Source of the DNA: Candidatus Hydrogenedentota bacterium
Lineage (GTDB): Bacteria; Hydrogenedentota; Hydrogenedentia; Hydrogenedentales; JAEUWI01
Reading direction: 5' to 3'
Assembly (NCBI GenBank): GCA_016791475.1
Contig: JAEUWI010000014.1
Span: 80,625 to 144,624, forward strand
DNA length: 64,000 nt
Position 1 is the first letter of the stretch; every line of letters starts with the position of its first letter. The notes under the pieces were generated by a model, which ran no database searches, had not been told where the DNA came from, and saw only the letters and a program-made list of their open reading frames with translations. Both the position numbers and the translations under genes were made by a program. This document shows, piece after piece, positions 1 through 8,327 of this stretch.

Positions 1-193
1 TGTCCAGGTCCTCCAGATGGCGGGACACCCCGCGGATGAGGATCTCGGCATACTGCTTTGCGCCGGGCTTCACCGGATTGATCACCCAGAAATCTTCGAG
101 CTTCTCGTCACAGGTGTGCCCATTGAAGTCGAGGCTGAAAAGAAACTGGAGGGCGCGCTCGCGACCGCGCCGTCTCGCCTGGGGATTAACCAC
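1..193 (-). CDS. nusB: Transcription antitermination factor NusB, partial (N-terminus)
   Basis: The visible 64 codons are the N-terminal part of NusB, the RNA-binding factor that works with NusE/S10 on boxA sites in rRNA operons; the rest is beyond the window edge. The start is a GTG (193-191) that overlaps the ribH stop codon in the string GTGGTTAA, which implies translational coupling. The Arg-rich start [16 protein letters not shown] and the later [10 protein letters not shown] fit the NusB fold. nusB directly after ribH is a very common bacterial gene order. The frame is too short to appear as a long ORF, so it is called from the translated sequence and its context. Confidence 0.85.
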   Translation of the reverse strand, partial: MVNPQARRRGRERALQFLFSLDFNGHTCDEKLEDFWVINPVKPGAKQYAEILIRGVSRHLEDLD

Positions 194-659
194 GATCCAG
201 TTGCTCCATCAGGCTCATCATTTCCAGCGCGGCCATGGCGGCGTCAGCGCCCTTGTTGCCCGCCTTGGTGCCGGCCCGCTCGATAGCTTGCTCGATACTG
301 TCGGTGGTCAGCACGCCAAACAAAATCGGTATGTTGCACTGGAGCGAAAGCTGGCCGATCCCCTTGGCCGCCTCGCCGGCCACATAGTCGAAGTGGGGCG
401 TGCCGCCGCGAATGACACAGCCCAGGGCGATGATCGCGTCGTAGGCGCCGGTGGCCGCGACCCGCTTTACCACGAGGGGAATCTCGAAGGCGCCCGGAGC
501 CCACACCAGCGTAATCGCGCTGTCGTCAATCCCGTGGCGTACCAGCGTGTCCACCGCGCCATCGACGAGATTCTTCGTGATAAAGGCGTTAAAGCGCCCG
601 GCAACCAGGGCCACCTTCTTGCCGGACGCCTGGAAATTTCCTTCTATAACCTGGGGCAT
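186..659 (-). CDS. ribH: 6,7-dimethyl-8-ribityllumazine synthase
   Basis: RibH condenses 5-amino-6-ribitylamino-uracil with dihydroxybutanone phosphate to make lumazine, the penultimate step of riboflavin synthesis, usually in a 60-subunit capsid or a pentamer. The 157-residue length is typical. GAFEIP (near residue 56), the catalytic His89 in GGTPHFDYV and AGTKAGNKG near the C-terminus are all present. The start is supported by GAGGAG a few bases upstream. It is the fifth gene of the rib operon (after ribD, ribE, ribBA and the DUF2007 gene), 30 nt after the DUF2007 gene, and its stop overlaps the nusB start. Confidence 0.97.
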   Translation of the reverse strand: MPQVIEGNFQASGKKVALVAGRFNAFITKNLVDGAVDTLVRHGIDDSAITLVWAPGAFEIPLVVKRVAATGAYDAIIALGCVIRGGTPHFDYVAGEAAKGIGQLSLQCNIPILFGVLTTDSIEQAIERAGTKAGNKGADAAMAALEMMSLMEQLDRG

Positions 660-689
660 TGACTACTCCTCGGGGCGCGGGTGCGCCGT

Positions 690-935
690 TTACTCGGCGG
701 CGCCTTCGCTGCGCTTCAGTTGCTCTTCGATCAGCCGGATCGCTTCGGCGGCATCGTCTTCATGCACGTACACATCGCAGTCATCGCTGACCGGCAGAAT
801 GCTGTGGGGCAGGTCCGTCTCCAACTTCGCCGTGATCCCGTTTTCCGCCAGAAACGCGATGATGATGCTCGCTTCTTCGTCAGAGGCGCAGGCCTGAACC
901 GATACGAGTCCGTGGTGTTCTTCCGTGTTGCTCAT
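690..935 (-). CDS. DUF2007-type small putative signal-transducing protein
   Basis: This 81-residue acidic protein has the layout of the DUF2007 family (putative prokaryotic signal-transducing proteins): a short beta strand (LVSVQACAS), a helix (EEASIIIAFLAENGI), then LPHSILPVSDDCDVYVHEDD and a C-terminal helix (AAEAIRLIEEQLKR). The fold resembles a small ferredoxin-like regulatory domain. No catalytic residues are evident and the function is unknown. AGGAAAGGG precedes the ATG. It lies between ribBA and ribH on the same strand, so it should be co-transcribed under the FMN riboswitch. It may have a riboflavin-related role or may simply be a passenger. Confidence 0.75.
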   Translation of the reverse strand: MSNTEEHHGLVSVQACASDEEASIIIAFLAENGITAKLETDLPHSILPVSDDCDVYVHEDDAAEAIRLIEEQLKRSEGAAE

Positions 936-990
936 GGTCGTTTCCCTTTCCTGAGTCGTTCTACCATCCGGCCCTTGCAGGCCTCTACCT

Positions 991-2184
991 CTACTTTAAC
1001 AGATGGCCCATCTTTTCGCGCTTTGTATTCAAATATTTTTCGTTCACCTTGTTCGCCGGAATCTCCAGCGGCACGCGGCCGGCAATCTCCAGGCCATAGC
1101 CTTCGAGGCCGGCGCGCTTCACGGGGTTATTCGTGAGAAGGCGCATGCGGCGCACCCCGAGGTCGGTCAGGATCTGAGCACCGATGCCGTACTCACGGGG
1201 ATCGGGGTCGAATCCCAGGTGAATATTCGCTTCGACCGTGTCCATCCCCTGATCCTGAAGCTGGTAGGCCCTGATCTTGTTCACGAGGCCGATGCCCCGG
1301 CCCTCCTGGCGCATGTACACGATCACGCCGCAACCGGCCTCGGCGATAATGGCCATGGCCTTGTTCAACTGGTCACCGCAGTCGCAGCGCAGAGAATGGA
1401 ATATGTCGCCCGTAAGGCATTCGGAGTGAACCCGGACCAGGGGGGCGTCGGCGTTGGCCACATCGCCCATAACCAGCGCGAGGTGCTCGTGATCGTCAAT
1501 CTCCGTCTCATAGACAATCAGGTGAAACGTGCCGAATTCGGTTGGGAGAATGGTGTCGGCCGCGCGGTGGACCAGCTTCTCCTGGGCTTGACGATAGCGG
1601 ATCAGCTCCTGAATTGTGCAGATCTTAAGGCCGTGCTCCCGGGCGAAGAGCTTCAATTGGGGAAGGCGCGCCATCGTGCCGTCTTCATTCATTATCTCGC
1701 AGATGACGGAGGCGGGCTGGAGGCCGGCAAGCCGCATCAAATCAATGGAACCCTCCGTCTGACCAGCGCGGACGAGAACGCCGCCCTCCCGGGCGCAAAG
1801 GGGAAACATATGGCCGGGACGCACCAGATCAGCCGCCGTGGCGTTGGGGTCGCTGGCCGCAGCCACGCTGCGGGCGCGATCCGAAGCGCTGATACCGGTG
1901 GAAATGCCCGACGCGGCCTCGAAGGAAACATGAAAGGCGGTATTGTGGGGCGCCCGGTTCTTCACCGTCATGGGAGGCAACTCAAGGCGTTCCAGCGCCT
2001 CCGCCGTCATGGGCATGCAAATAAGACCGCGCCCGTGACGCGCCATGAAATTGATGTGGTCGGGCGTTACCTTCTCCGCCGCAAAAACCAGGTCGCCCTC
2101 GTTTTCACGATCTTCGTCGTCCACCAGAATGATCTGGCGTCCCGCGCGAAGCTCGTCAAGTATTTCGGGTATGGAACTGAGCAT
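991..2184 (-). CDS. ribBA: Bifunctional 3,4-dihydroxy-2-butanone 4-phosphate synthase / GTP cyclohydrolase II
   Basis: The two domains supply both precursors of riboflavin. Residues 1-205 are RibB-like, with [10 protein letters not shown] at 22-31 and HGRGLICM at 50-57. Residues 210-397 are GTP cyclohydrolase II, with zinc ligands Cys256, Cys267 and Cys269 in [14 protein letters not shown] and the RQEGRGIGL motif at 292-300. The RibB domain is odd: the usual GHTEA, whose His is metal ligand His153 in E. coli RibB, reads GQTEG here (Gln142), and the usual PLRA reads PLCA (Cys130). The GTP cyclohydrolase half looks intact. The ATG shares one base with the ribE stop (TAATG). Activity of the first domain is uncertain. 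Confidence 0.95.
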   Translation of the reverse strand: MLSSIPEILDELRAGRQIILVDDEDRENEGDLVFAAEKVTPDHINFMARHGRGLICMPMTAEALERLELPPMTVKNRAPHNTAFHVSFEAASGISTGISASDRARSVAAASDPNATAADLVRPGHMFPLCAREGGVLVRAGQTEGSIDLMRLAGLQPASVICEIMNEDGTMARLPQLKLFAREHGLKICTIQELIRYRQAQEKLVHRAADTILPTEFGTFHLIVYETEIDDHEHLALVMGDVANADAPLVRVHSECLTGDIFHSLRCDCGDQLNKAMAIIAEAGCGVIVYMRQEGRGIGLVNKIRAYQLQDQGMDTVEANIHLGFDPDPREYGIGAQILTDLGVRRMRLLTNNPVKRAGLEGYGLEIAGRVPLEIPANKVNEKYLNTKREKMGHLLK

Positions 2185-2819
2185 TAAGCCTCCTGGGCAA
2201 AACCGTGACGCTTGAGGAAATCAACCGAAATCGGTTCCTTCTTGCCCTGCTGCATGAAATGAAAAATGTGCTTGCCGATCATGTCGGCCTCCAGGTTCAC
2301 CGGGTCCCCGGGTGCGCGGGTGGACAGTACCGTCTTCGCCAGGGTGGCGGGAATAATCGCCACGCTGAATACATCCGCTACAGGATTAACGACCGTGAGG
2401 CTGATCCCGTCAACCGCCACCGAACCTTTCGGAATCAGGTACTGGGCCACGTGCCGGGGCGCGCGGAAATGCCAGACCTGAAATTCCCCCTGATCGTCCA
2501 CCCCCGTTACCTCCCCCACGCCGTCCACATGCCCCTGGACAAAATGGCCGCCGAAGCGACGGCTCGGGGTCATCGCCCGCTCCAGATTGACCCTATCGCC
2601 GGCTTTGAGACGGCCCAGGGTAGTTTTCTCGAAGGTTTCCGGCGATACCTGCACGCGAAATGACTTCTTATCGAAGGCCACCGCCGTGAGACAGGCGCCA
2701 TTGACCGCGATGCTGTCGCCCTCGGCAAGATCCTGCACCACCAGGGACGACTGAATGACCAGCTCGGGACCCCGCAGGGAGGCCACCTTGCCAATTTCCT
2801 CTATGATTCCAGTAAACAC
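2184..2819 (-). CDS. ribE: Riboflavin synthase, alpha subunit
   Basis: Riboflavin synthase dismutates two lumazine molecules into riboflavin and the pyrimidine that RibH re-uses. The 211-residue protein begins with the diagnostic [12 protein letters not shown] and has the internal duplication of the family: two lumazine-binding beta-barrels at about residues 1-95 and 96-195. GACLT marks the first and GISLTV the second, with GHVDG at their junction. It follows ribD after a 22-nt gap and overlaps the ribBA start by one base. In some taxa this gene is called ribC; ribE is used here for the alpha-type enzyme. Confidence 0.96.
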   Translation of the reverse strand: MFTGIIEEIGKVASLRGPELVIQSSLVVQDLAEGDSIAVNGACLTAVAFDKKSFRVQVSPETFEKTTLGRLKAGDRVNLERAMTPSRRFGGHFVQGHVDGVGEVTGVDDQGEFQVWHFRAPRHVAQYLIPKGSVAVDGISLTVVNPVADVFSVAIIPATLAKTVLSTRAPGDPVNLEADMIGKHIFHFMQQGKKEPISVDFLKRHGFAQEA

Positions 2820-2841
2820 GCGTCTACTCCGTTTCTCGTGC

Positions 2842-3924
2842 TCAGGGCCGCACGTAGGCTTCTATCAACAGGTCCTGACCGACCGGTGTGGCGGTCATGT
2901 GGTCCAGTTGAATGGCCTCGTCAATGGTGGCGAAGCCCTCGCCCTCGACCGGCGATACGGCGTCGCGCCCTCCCAGAATCTTGGGAGCAACGAAGAACAT
3001 GACCTTGTCCACAATGCCCGCCTTGAAGGCCGAGGCATGGGTCGTCCCGCCGCCCTCAATCAAAAGCGACGTAATGCCGCGCTTCCCCAGTTCATCCATA
3101 AGAACGGCCATGTCGATACCGCCGTTGCCTTTCGGCAGTCGGATGACGTCGTCCGCCTCGGGATAATCGTGGTCCGCGCTGACCGCCACCCAGGTGGGGG
3201 CCTCACTGTTCAACTGGAATATGCGCCTTTTACTGTCGAGGTACTCCCCCGCGTCGAGAATGATCCGGGTCGGATCCTTGGCGAAGCCGTTGACCAGCCG
3301 ACAGGTCAGGCTGGGATCGTCCAGCATGACGGTGCGGCTGCCCACAAGAATGCCGTCCACCTGGCTGCGGATTTCATGCACACGGGTGCGGGCCGCCTCG
3401 CAGGTGATCCACCGGGAATGCCCGGTGCGGGAAGCGATCTTCCCATCCAGAGTCATGCCGCATTTCACGATGACAAACGGACGTCCCGTGGTAATGTATT
3501 TGATGAAGACTTCATTCAGGCGGCGCGCTTCAGCCTCACAACAGCCCACGTCAACTGAAACACCGGCCTCGCGAAGTCGGGCAATGCTGCGGCCCCGGGT
3601 CAGCGGGTTCGGGTCTTCCATCGCCACCACGACCCGCGCCAGATCTTCCCGAAGCAAAAAATCCAGGCACGGCGGGGTTTTTCCGTGGTGTGCACAGGGT
3701 TCCAGGGTCACATAGACCGTAAGCCCCTTCCGGCGCTCGGCGGGTATGTCCCGGAACGCATTGACCTCCGCATGGGGCCCCCCGGCATATTCGTGGAAAC
3801 CTTCGCCGACGATTTCCTGCCCCGCCACCACCACACAACCCACCATGGGATTCGGCGACGTACGACCGAGCCCCTTCGCCGCCAGGGCGAGGGCGCGCTG
3901 CATGTATTCCGAATCAGAAGGCAT
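2842..3924 (-). CDS. ribD: Bifunctional diaminohydroxyphosphoribosylaminopyrimidine deaminase / reductase
   Basis: RibD performs the deamination and side-chain reduction steps of riboflavin synthesis. Residues 1-145 are the zinc deaminase: His51 and Glu53 in HAEVN, Cys77 and Cys86 in PCAHHGKTPPC. Residues 150-360 are the RibD_C reductase (FVIVKCGMTLDGKIA, VDGILVGSRTVMLDDPSLT, LLIEGGG). The frame stays open upstream to 4140, but that stretch translates the FMN riboswitch, so the start is the ATG at 3924-3922 with AGGA 8 nt upstream (MPSDSEYMQRALALAAKGLG). It is the first gene of the rib operon. Confidence 0.95.
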   Translation of the reverse strand: MPSDSEYMQRALALAAKGLGRTSPNPMVGCVVVAGQEIVGEGFHEYAGGPHAEVNAFRDIPAERRKGLTVYVTLEPCAHHGKTPPCLDFLLREDLARVVVAMEDPNPLTRGRSIARLREAGVSVDVGCCEAEARRLNEVFIKYITTGRPFVIVKCGMTLDGKIASRTGHSRWITCEAARTRVHEIRSQVDGILVGSRTVMLDDPSLTCRLVNGFAKDPTRIILDAGEYLDSKRRIFQLNSEAPTWVAVSADHDYPEADDVIRLPKGNGGIDMAVLMDELGKRGITSLLIEGGGTTHASAFKAGIVDKVMFFVAPKILGGRDAVSPVEGEGFATIDEAIQLDHMTATPVGQDLLIEAYVRP

Positions 3925-3954
3925 AAAAAATCCTGCGAGCCAAGGGCCGACAGG
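3925..3954 (-). terminator. Riboswitch expression platform: terminator-like hairpin overlapping the ribD SD
   Basis: On the minus strand CCTG-T-CGGCC-CTT-GGCTCG-CAGG can fold into a 9-bp stem with small bulges, followed at once by ATTTTTT and then the ribD ATG. The 3' arm contains GCAGGA, the likely ribD Shine-Dalgarno. The hairpin could therefore stop transcription, hide the ribosome site, or both. Upstream, an 8-base TGCCGTGC (4055-4048) can pair with GCACGGCA (3981-3974), enclosing a perfect TGCAGGC/GCCTGCA hairpin (4017-4000); these could form the alternative structure. The fold was done by eye. Confidence 0.55.
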
Positions 3955-4061
3955 GTATGGACAGACGGAATGCTGCCGTGCACGGGGCCACGCCACCCAT
4001 GCAGGCAAACGCCTGCACCGGCAGCCTGACCGCACCGCTCTTGGCGGGCACGGCATACTCC

Positions 4062-4175
4062 GACCTTCTTCCATCCGGACTTTAACCGTCGGCCCCGGAA
4101 TTTCACCGGAATCTGCGCCGAAGCGCTCGCGGGCTGTCACCGCCGGTCAGGAATTACACCATGCCCTGAAGGTCT
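4062..4175 (-). ncRNA. FMN riboswitch (RFN element)
   Basis: The minus strand carries the conserved RFN blocks in order: CTTCAGGGCATGGTGTAATTCC, read here as CAGGGCATGG then TGTAATTCC; GACCGGCGGTGACAGCC; CCGCGAGCGC; TTCCGGTGAAATTCCGG; GGCCGACGGTTAAAGTCCGG; and GATGGAAGAAGG, which closes P1 with ACCTTC. FMN binding in this family represses riboflavin genes. It sits between a good promoter and ribD, so it should control the whole six-gene unit. The expression platform appears to be the hairpins between here and the ribD start. Confidence 0.95.
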
Positions 4176-4196
4176 TGACCTATGTTGAACACCGGT

Positions 4197-4226
4197 ATTG
4201 TACCAAGCAGTCGGCGAGGGGGTCAA
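4197..4226 (-). promoter_or_regulatory. Sigma70-type promoter of the rib operon
   Basis: On the minus strand TTGACC (4226-4221) and TACAAT (4202-4197) are separated by 18 bases. Transcription would start near 4190, just upstream of the FMN aptamer, which is the expected spacing for a riboswitch leader. Confidence 0.7.
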
Positions 4227-4245
4227 TTATTGGGGGATTTTGAAG

Positions 4246-4552
4246 GGAGTCTGGAGGCTGAAGGCTGGAGGCTGGAGTCTGAAGGCTGAAGGCTGAAGGC
4301 TGAAGGCTGATGGCTGAAGGCTGAAGGCTGATGGCTGATGGCTGGAGGCTGGAGGCTGGAGGCTGGAGGCTGGAGGCTGAAGGCTGAAGGCTGAAGGCTG
4401 AAGGCTGAAGGCTGAAGGCTGAAGGCTGAAGGCTGAAGGCTGGAGGCTGGAGGCTGGAGGCTGGAGCCTGGAGCCTGGAGCCTGGAGCCTGGAGCCTGGA
4501 GCCTGGAAGCTGGAGGCTGGAGGCTGGAGGCTGGAGGCTGGAGGCTGGAGGC
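4246..4552. repeat. Degenerate heptamer tandem array (GGCTGAA / GGCTGGA / GCCTGGA)
   Basis: About 300 bp consist almost wholly of a 7-bp unit in runs of variants: GGCTGAA, GGCTGGA, GGCTGAT and GCCTGGA. Identical variants are grouped in blocks, as expected from slippage or unequal exchange. A related array ends the window (63854-64000). Open frames through it (SLQPPAS-like strings on the minus strand) are artefacts of the period. It lies upstream of the rib promoter on one side and of the PhyH gene on the other. Confidence 0.95.
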
Positions 4553-4610
4553 CATAAGACCCATAAGACCCATAAGACCCATAAGACCCATAAGACCCAT
4601 AAGACCCATA
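4553..4610. repeat. Nonamer tandem repeat (CATAAGACC), about 6 copies
   Basis: CATAAGACC is repeated head to tail about 6.4 times, directly abutting the heptamer array. The same nonamer recurs at 35516-35565, so this is a dispersed element and not a local accident. Confidence 0.95.
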
Positions 4611-4675
4611 CGCACGCCTTGCGATGTGCCCGCGTGCTCCGATAGGATGCGGAATTATTCAGGAGCCCCTTCAGA

Positions 4676-5395
4676 ATGCAGGAAGATTTCAATCGCGCGG
4701 GCTACATCGTTGCGCCACACGTGCTCAACCCGAACGCTCTCAAACGACTCACAACACTCTTGGAAGCACTGGAACTTGAGCGGGCCGATCACAACCGCCA
4801 GGGAAAAACATTCGCCATGCGCGATATTTTTGCCGAGGAGCCCGAGCTGCTAAGATTCGCCTCCGCTCCTCCATTGCTGGACCTTGCCCGCTTGCTGGCG
4901 GGCCATAGTGCCCGCCCGACGAAGGCCACCTATTTCGATAAGCGCCCGGAGGCGAACTGGTCCCTGCCGCTGCATCAGGATATGACCATTACCGTCCATG
5001 CAAAGGTGGACATTCCCGGTTACACCCACTGGTCCATCAAGGCGGGCGTCCCCCATGTCCAGCCACCGGTGCGGGTTTTGGAGGGGATCGTGGCACTGCG
5101 GATCCACCTCGACGATTGCCCTGCGGAAAATGGCGCGCTGGAGGTGGTGCCCGGAAGTCATTTACAGGGTCGCATTTCGGCGGAAGAGCTGCGGATGATG
5201 CACATGGAAGGTCGGCCCGTGATCTGCCCCGCGCGAGCGGGTGATGTGCTCGCAATGCGTCCCTTGCTGGTTCACGGGTCGAGCAAGGCACGAGTACCGA
5301 AGCGGCGGCGCGTACTCCATGTGGAGTATGCCACTACGGAACTGGACGCCCCCCTGCAATGGCCGCTGTGGTCTCGCCTGCACGCGCCGTCGTAG
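4676..5395 (+). CDS. Phytanoyl-CoA dioxygenase (PhyH) family protein
   Basis: This 239-residue protein belongs to the Fe(II)/2-oxoglutarate oxygenases of the PhyH family, which hydroxylate small molecules in the cytoplasm. The iron triad is visible: His100 and Asp102 in LPLHQDMT and His200 in LLVHGSSKA, with nearby Arg residues (PKRRR) suited to bind 2-oxoglutarate. ENGALEVVPGSH is the usual PhyH beta-strand signature. The substrate cannot be inferred. The stop is 17 nt before the next start, so the two may be co-transcribed. Confidence 0.85.
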   Translation: MQEDFNRAGYIVAPHVLNPNALKRLTTLLEALELERADHNRQGKTFAMRDIFAEEPELLRFASAPPLLDLARLLAGHSARPTKATYFDKRPEANWSLPLHQDMTITVHAKVDIPGYTHWSIKAGVPHVQPPVRVLEGIVALRIHLDDCPAENGALEVVPGSHLQGRISAEELRMMHMEGRPVICPARAGDVLAMRPLLVHGSSKARVPKRRRVLHVEYATTELDAPLQWPLWSRLHAPS

Positions 5396-5412
5396 AGAAG
5401 AAGGAACTTCCA

Positions 5413-7443
5413 ATGAATCGCCTCTTCTACGTCGCCGCGATGTTGTTAATGATGACGCTCCCGGCCATGGCCCAGGAACCCGCCCGGCGTGTCTGTACGT
5501 GGGCGGTGCTTGGCCCTTTCCCGGTCGAGATGGGCGAAGGTGGAATCGACGCCTCCACGTTGGCCCCGATGCTCGGCACGACAGTTGGCGGGGCGACGTG
5601 GCGCTATTTTGATGACCGCCTCTACTGCCGGAACTACGACGACTACAATGACCTCTACACGTTCTTTCTTGAGGGCCGCGAGGGCGGTCCAGGCGGGGGA
5701 AGCGATCAGAAATTCGCCTGGTGCGGGGCGTATGTCTGGTCGCCCGCGACGCAGGAGGTCTCCCTTCGATTCAGCGCAAACGATCAGGCGACGGTCTGGC
5801 TTAATGGCAAGGTTGTGTTGGAGCAATCGGAGTCACGGCAGGCATTGCGCGATGAACTGGTGGTACCGGTGTCGCTGGCGGCGGGCTGGAATCCGGTCCT
5901 CGTGAAGGTCACGAATGGGCGACGCAACTGGGGATTCTATTTCAATCTGACAGACCACGAAGGCCAGCCCCTTGAGGGCCTGGAGTTCGCGCCCGACAAT
6001 CCCGTGGCCACTCCTTCACTGGAAATTCTCAATCCCGCGTTGCCAGCGGGCTACAACAATCAGCCCTATGTCTGGCTCGACGTGCGCAATCCCAGCGGGA
6101 AGTTTCCCGGCGAAAATCCGAGCGCGTCCCCCTTGCGCCTGCTCGCCTGCGGGGGTATGCCGCCTTACACCTGGGCGATCGCCGGATTGCCCGAGGGATT
6201 GTCCCTGGATCCCGCCGACGGCGAACTGCGGGGCCGCACCGGCTCCGTCGGATCACATCCATTGACGATCACCGTAACGGACGGCGCCGAACCACCGAAT
6301 CGTGCCTCTCGCGATTTGACGCTGGAGATTAAACCGCGCCCGACGGAGTTGTGGTGGGAGACGGGCACCCGCCTGGGCAGTCTGCGTCACCATGGCGGTT
6401 CGGACGAAACACACTGGGCGGTGGAAAACGCCGATCAGCAGATCGAATTCTTGAAGCGCCAGGGCTACTATTGGCAGGCCTATACCATGTTTTCCTGGTG
6501 GACCATCAAGCCCGATGGCGCGATGGCGATTTCCGGATCACCGGCCATGCTGGCCTACCGGGACGGATTGCGCAACGCTGGAATCCGGTTCGCCCAGTAC
6601 ATGAATTTCTTCGATTTTCGCGAGCTATCGCCCGACGCGAAGACTCACGCGGAGCGCATGCATGAAGCGCTTGAGCTGTGCATGCGACAGAACGAACCAG
6701 TGCTGTGGTGGTTTGATCTTTCGATTGACGGATTGAAACAACCTGCGGAGTTTGACGCACTCTACAGCCTGATCCGAACGCTCGATCCCAATTGCCTGAT
6801 CACGGTGAACAATGACATCCGAGGGCGGGATTACGAATGCGGCGATCTGGACATTCTGCAGGTGCACGGCTCCTTCCAGACCGACTCCTACTGGGGCCAC
6901 TGGCCGCCCTCGCCCCTGCTGGGCAACAATCCCAAATTCATGCCGGTCGACGCGTGGCGGTTGCCCTGGAAGGGCTATATGGACCCGTTGGAATGGTGCA
7001 AGGTCATCGTTTCCATGCTGGCGGACCCGGCGAATCTGGAGGCGCCCCGCACCATCGATCTGGACACGACCCCGGTGCTGGAAACGGACTACGACACGAT
7101 GGCGCTCCATCGGGCAATCGCGGACTGGCTGGAGCCGCGGCGGGAGTCGATTCTGGGCACCATGCCCCTCGCTGGCGCCCCGGTGGATTGGGGCTACATC
7201 GTCCGGCAGCCAAAAACCGGCGATGTGTATTTGCATATCCTGAGCAATCCGCTGGGAAAGCGGGGGCTCTTCGAACGATCATTACTGGATGTAAAGCTTG
7301 ACGCGGCCGTCGAATCGGTGGAGCTGGTTCCCGGTGGCGAAAGCGTGCCCTTTACCCAGGCGGGGGGAACGTTGACGGTGGATGTGCGGAGACTCAAGGT
7401 GGATCCGGTGGACACGATTCTGCGAATCGTGTTCCGGAATTGA
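5413..7443 (+). CDS. Secreted multidomain protein with putative Ig domain and glycosidase-like TIM-barrel region
   Basis: The start at 5413 gives a Sec signal (MNRLFYVAAMLLMMTLPAMA-QE) and has AAGGAA upstream; an in-frame start at 5359 lies inside the PhyH gene and is rejected. Residues ~20-190 look like a beta-rich domain (VSLRFSANDQATVWLNGKVV), similar to the PA14/galactose-binding-like domains of secreted hydrolases. Residues ~225-310 resemble a putative Ig (He_PIG) repeat (GGMPPYTWAIAGLPEGLSLD). Residues ~315-590 (GGSDETHWAVENADQQIEFLKRQG, VLWWFDLSID) resemble the alpha-L-fucosidase-like barrel. The C-terminus is a small beta domain. Catalytic residues cannot be assigned. The glycosidase role is inference from fold resemblance. 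Confidence 0.65.
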   Translation: MNRLFYVAAMLLMMTLPAMAQEPARRVCTWAVLGPFPVEMGEGGIDASTLAPMLGTTVGGATWRYFDDRLYCRNYDDYNDLYTFFLEGREGGPGGGSDQKFAWCGAYVWSPATQEVSLRFSANDQATVWLNGKVVLEQSESRQALRDELVVPVSLAAGWNPVLVKVTNGRRNWGFYFNLTDHEGQPLEGLEFAPDNPVATPSLEILNPALPAGYNNQPYVWLDVRNPSGKFPGENPSASPLRLLACGGMPPYTWAIAGLPEGLSLDPADGELRGRTGSVGSHPLTITVTDGAEPPNRASRDLTLEIKPRPTELWWETGTRLGSLRHHGGSDETHWAVENADQQIEFLKRQGYYWQAYTMFSWWTIKPDGAMAISGSPAMLAYRDGLRNAGIRFAQYMNFFDFRELSPDAKTHAERMHEALELCMRQNEPVLWWFDLSIDGLKQPAEFDALYSLIRTLDPNCLITVNNDIRGRDYECGDLDILQVHGSFQTDSYWGHWPPSPLLGNNPKFMPVDAWRLPWKGYMDPLEWCKVIVSMLADPANLEAPRTIDLDTTPVLETDYDTMALHRAIADWLEPRRESILGTMPLAGAPVDWGYIVRQPKTGDVYLHILSNPLGKRGLFERSLLDVKLDAAVESVELVPGGESVPFTQAGGTLTVDVRRLKVDPVDTILRIVFRN

Positions 7444-7450
7444 CGCAAAT

Positions 7451-8110
7451 TCACGCCCGAACGTCGAGCTTTTCCACACCGCCACCGCCGCCGGCCTCGA
7501 CATACTGGGCCAGTTCACGCTTGGAGAGCGCGCCGCCCTCGTCCCTTCCCGACTCCAGCTCCGCCTGCCGCGCTTCCTGTATTTGCTTGCGGGCGTCTCG
7601 CTCAAGCTGCGTCGCGGCGGCCGCCACGGCCCGGTCCTGGCCCGAAGGATCGGCGGGCGCCAGGGCGGCGCGACGGATCACTTGCGCCTTAGTCAGGGTG
7701 GCTTCGGGTGTGTTGGCTGGCCCCACATCAATGTTTACGTGCCCCCCCGTCGCATACTGGCGGCCGTCCGGCCCCGTGGTGAACTCGAACTGGGGGCCGC
7801 CGTTGGCGTAGCGGCCCGCCGCCGCCACGTGAGCCTGCTCGTGACTACGCACTTCCCGATCACGCTGCTTGAGTTCCTCAACTTCGCGAAGTTGCTCCTC
7901 CGTGAGTTCCCGTGTTGCAGCCGGGCTACGGGACTTCTCCGGTTCATCGGGAGTGGTGGTGGCGTTGGCCGCGGAATTGGTCTCCCCCAAGCCCGACTTG
8001 GTTCCCAACGCGCTGTCTGGCGTTCTCCCGGATGTAGAAGCCTTTGTATACGCCGCACCCGTAAGAAACGCGGGCGCCGCGCCTATGGAGCCGATACCGG
8101 CCATGTTCAT
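7451..8110 (-). CDS. Putative metalloprotease, SprA-related / CJM1_0395 family
   Basis: The protein (219 residues from ATG 8110) matches the SprA-related family called putative metalloprotease CJM1_0395: a Glu/Arg-rich helix (TEEQLREVEELKQRDREVR), then the HExxH-like SHEQAHVAAAGRYA, then GGPQFEFTTGPDGRQYATGGHVNID and a helix rich in Ala. The His-Glu-x-x-His motif suggests zinc binding. An in-frame TTG at 8167 would add 19 residues of unlikely composition. It is convergent with the preceding gene, with 7 nt between the stops. The cellular role of the family is poorly known. Confidence 0.75.
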   Translation of the reverse strand: MNMAGIGSIGAAPAFLTGAAYTKASTSGRTPDSALGTKSGLGETNSAANATTTPDEPEKSRSPAATRELTEEQLREVEELKQRDREVRSHEQAHVAAAGRYANGGPQFEFTTGPDGRQYATGGHVNIDVGPANTPEATLTKAQVIRRAALAPADPSGQDRAVAAAATQLERDARKQIQEARQAELESGRDEGGALSKRELAQYVEAGGGGGVEKLDVRA

Positions 8111-8327
8111 GATTCCATTGTAGAAACTGCGGCACCAGGACCGCTGCCGGTCCGGCCTGTTCTCCAAGAGTATAACACAGGCGGGCCCACCGCAAAATCC
8201 ATCCGGCGGGTCGTGCTTGAGGCCAAAGTCTTGGAAGTGCTACGGTTATGCCCTGACTGCGGGGTGGCGCTTTTCGTGCGCGCGGCGCCCCGCACGGGCG
8301 CCGGAAGTGGCAGACAGGAGGACTCAC

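Noticed and set aside
4246..4610. Arrays considered as CRISPR
   Set aside because: Units are 7 or 9 bp with no unique spacers and no cas gene nearby. The 330-bp units at 57426 are also not CRISPR-like.
4180..4692. Long minus-strand frames through the heptamer array (SLQPPAS- and MGLMGL-type repeats)
   Set aside because: The frame is open only because the 7-bp and 9-bp units lack stop codons; it has no start site or domain and overlaps the riboflavin promoter.
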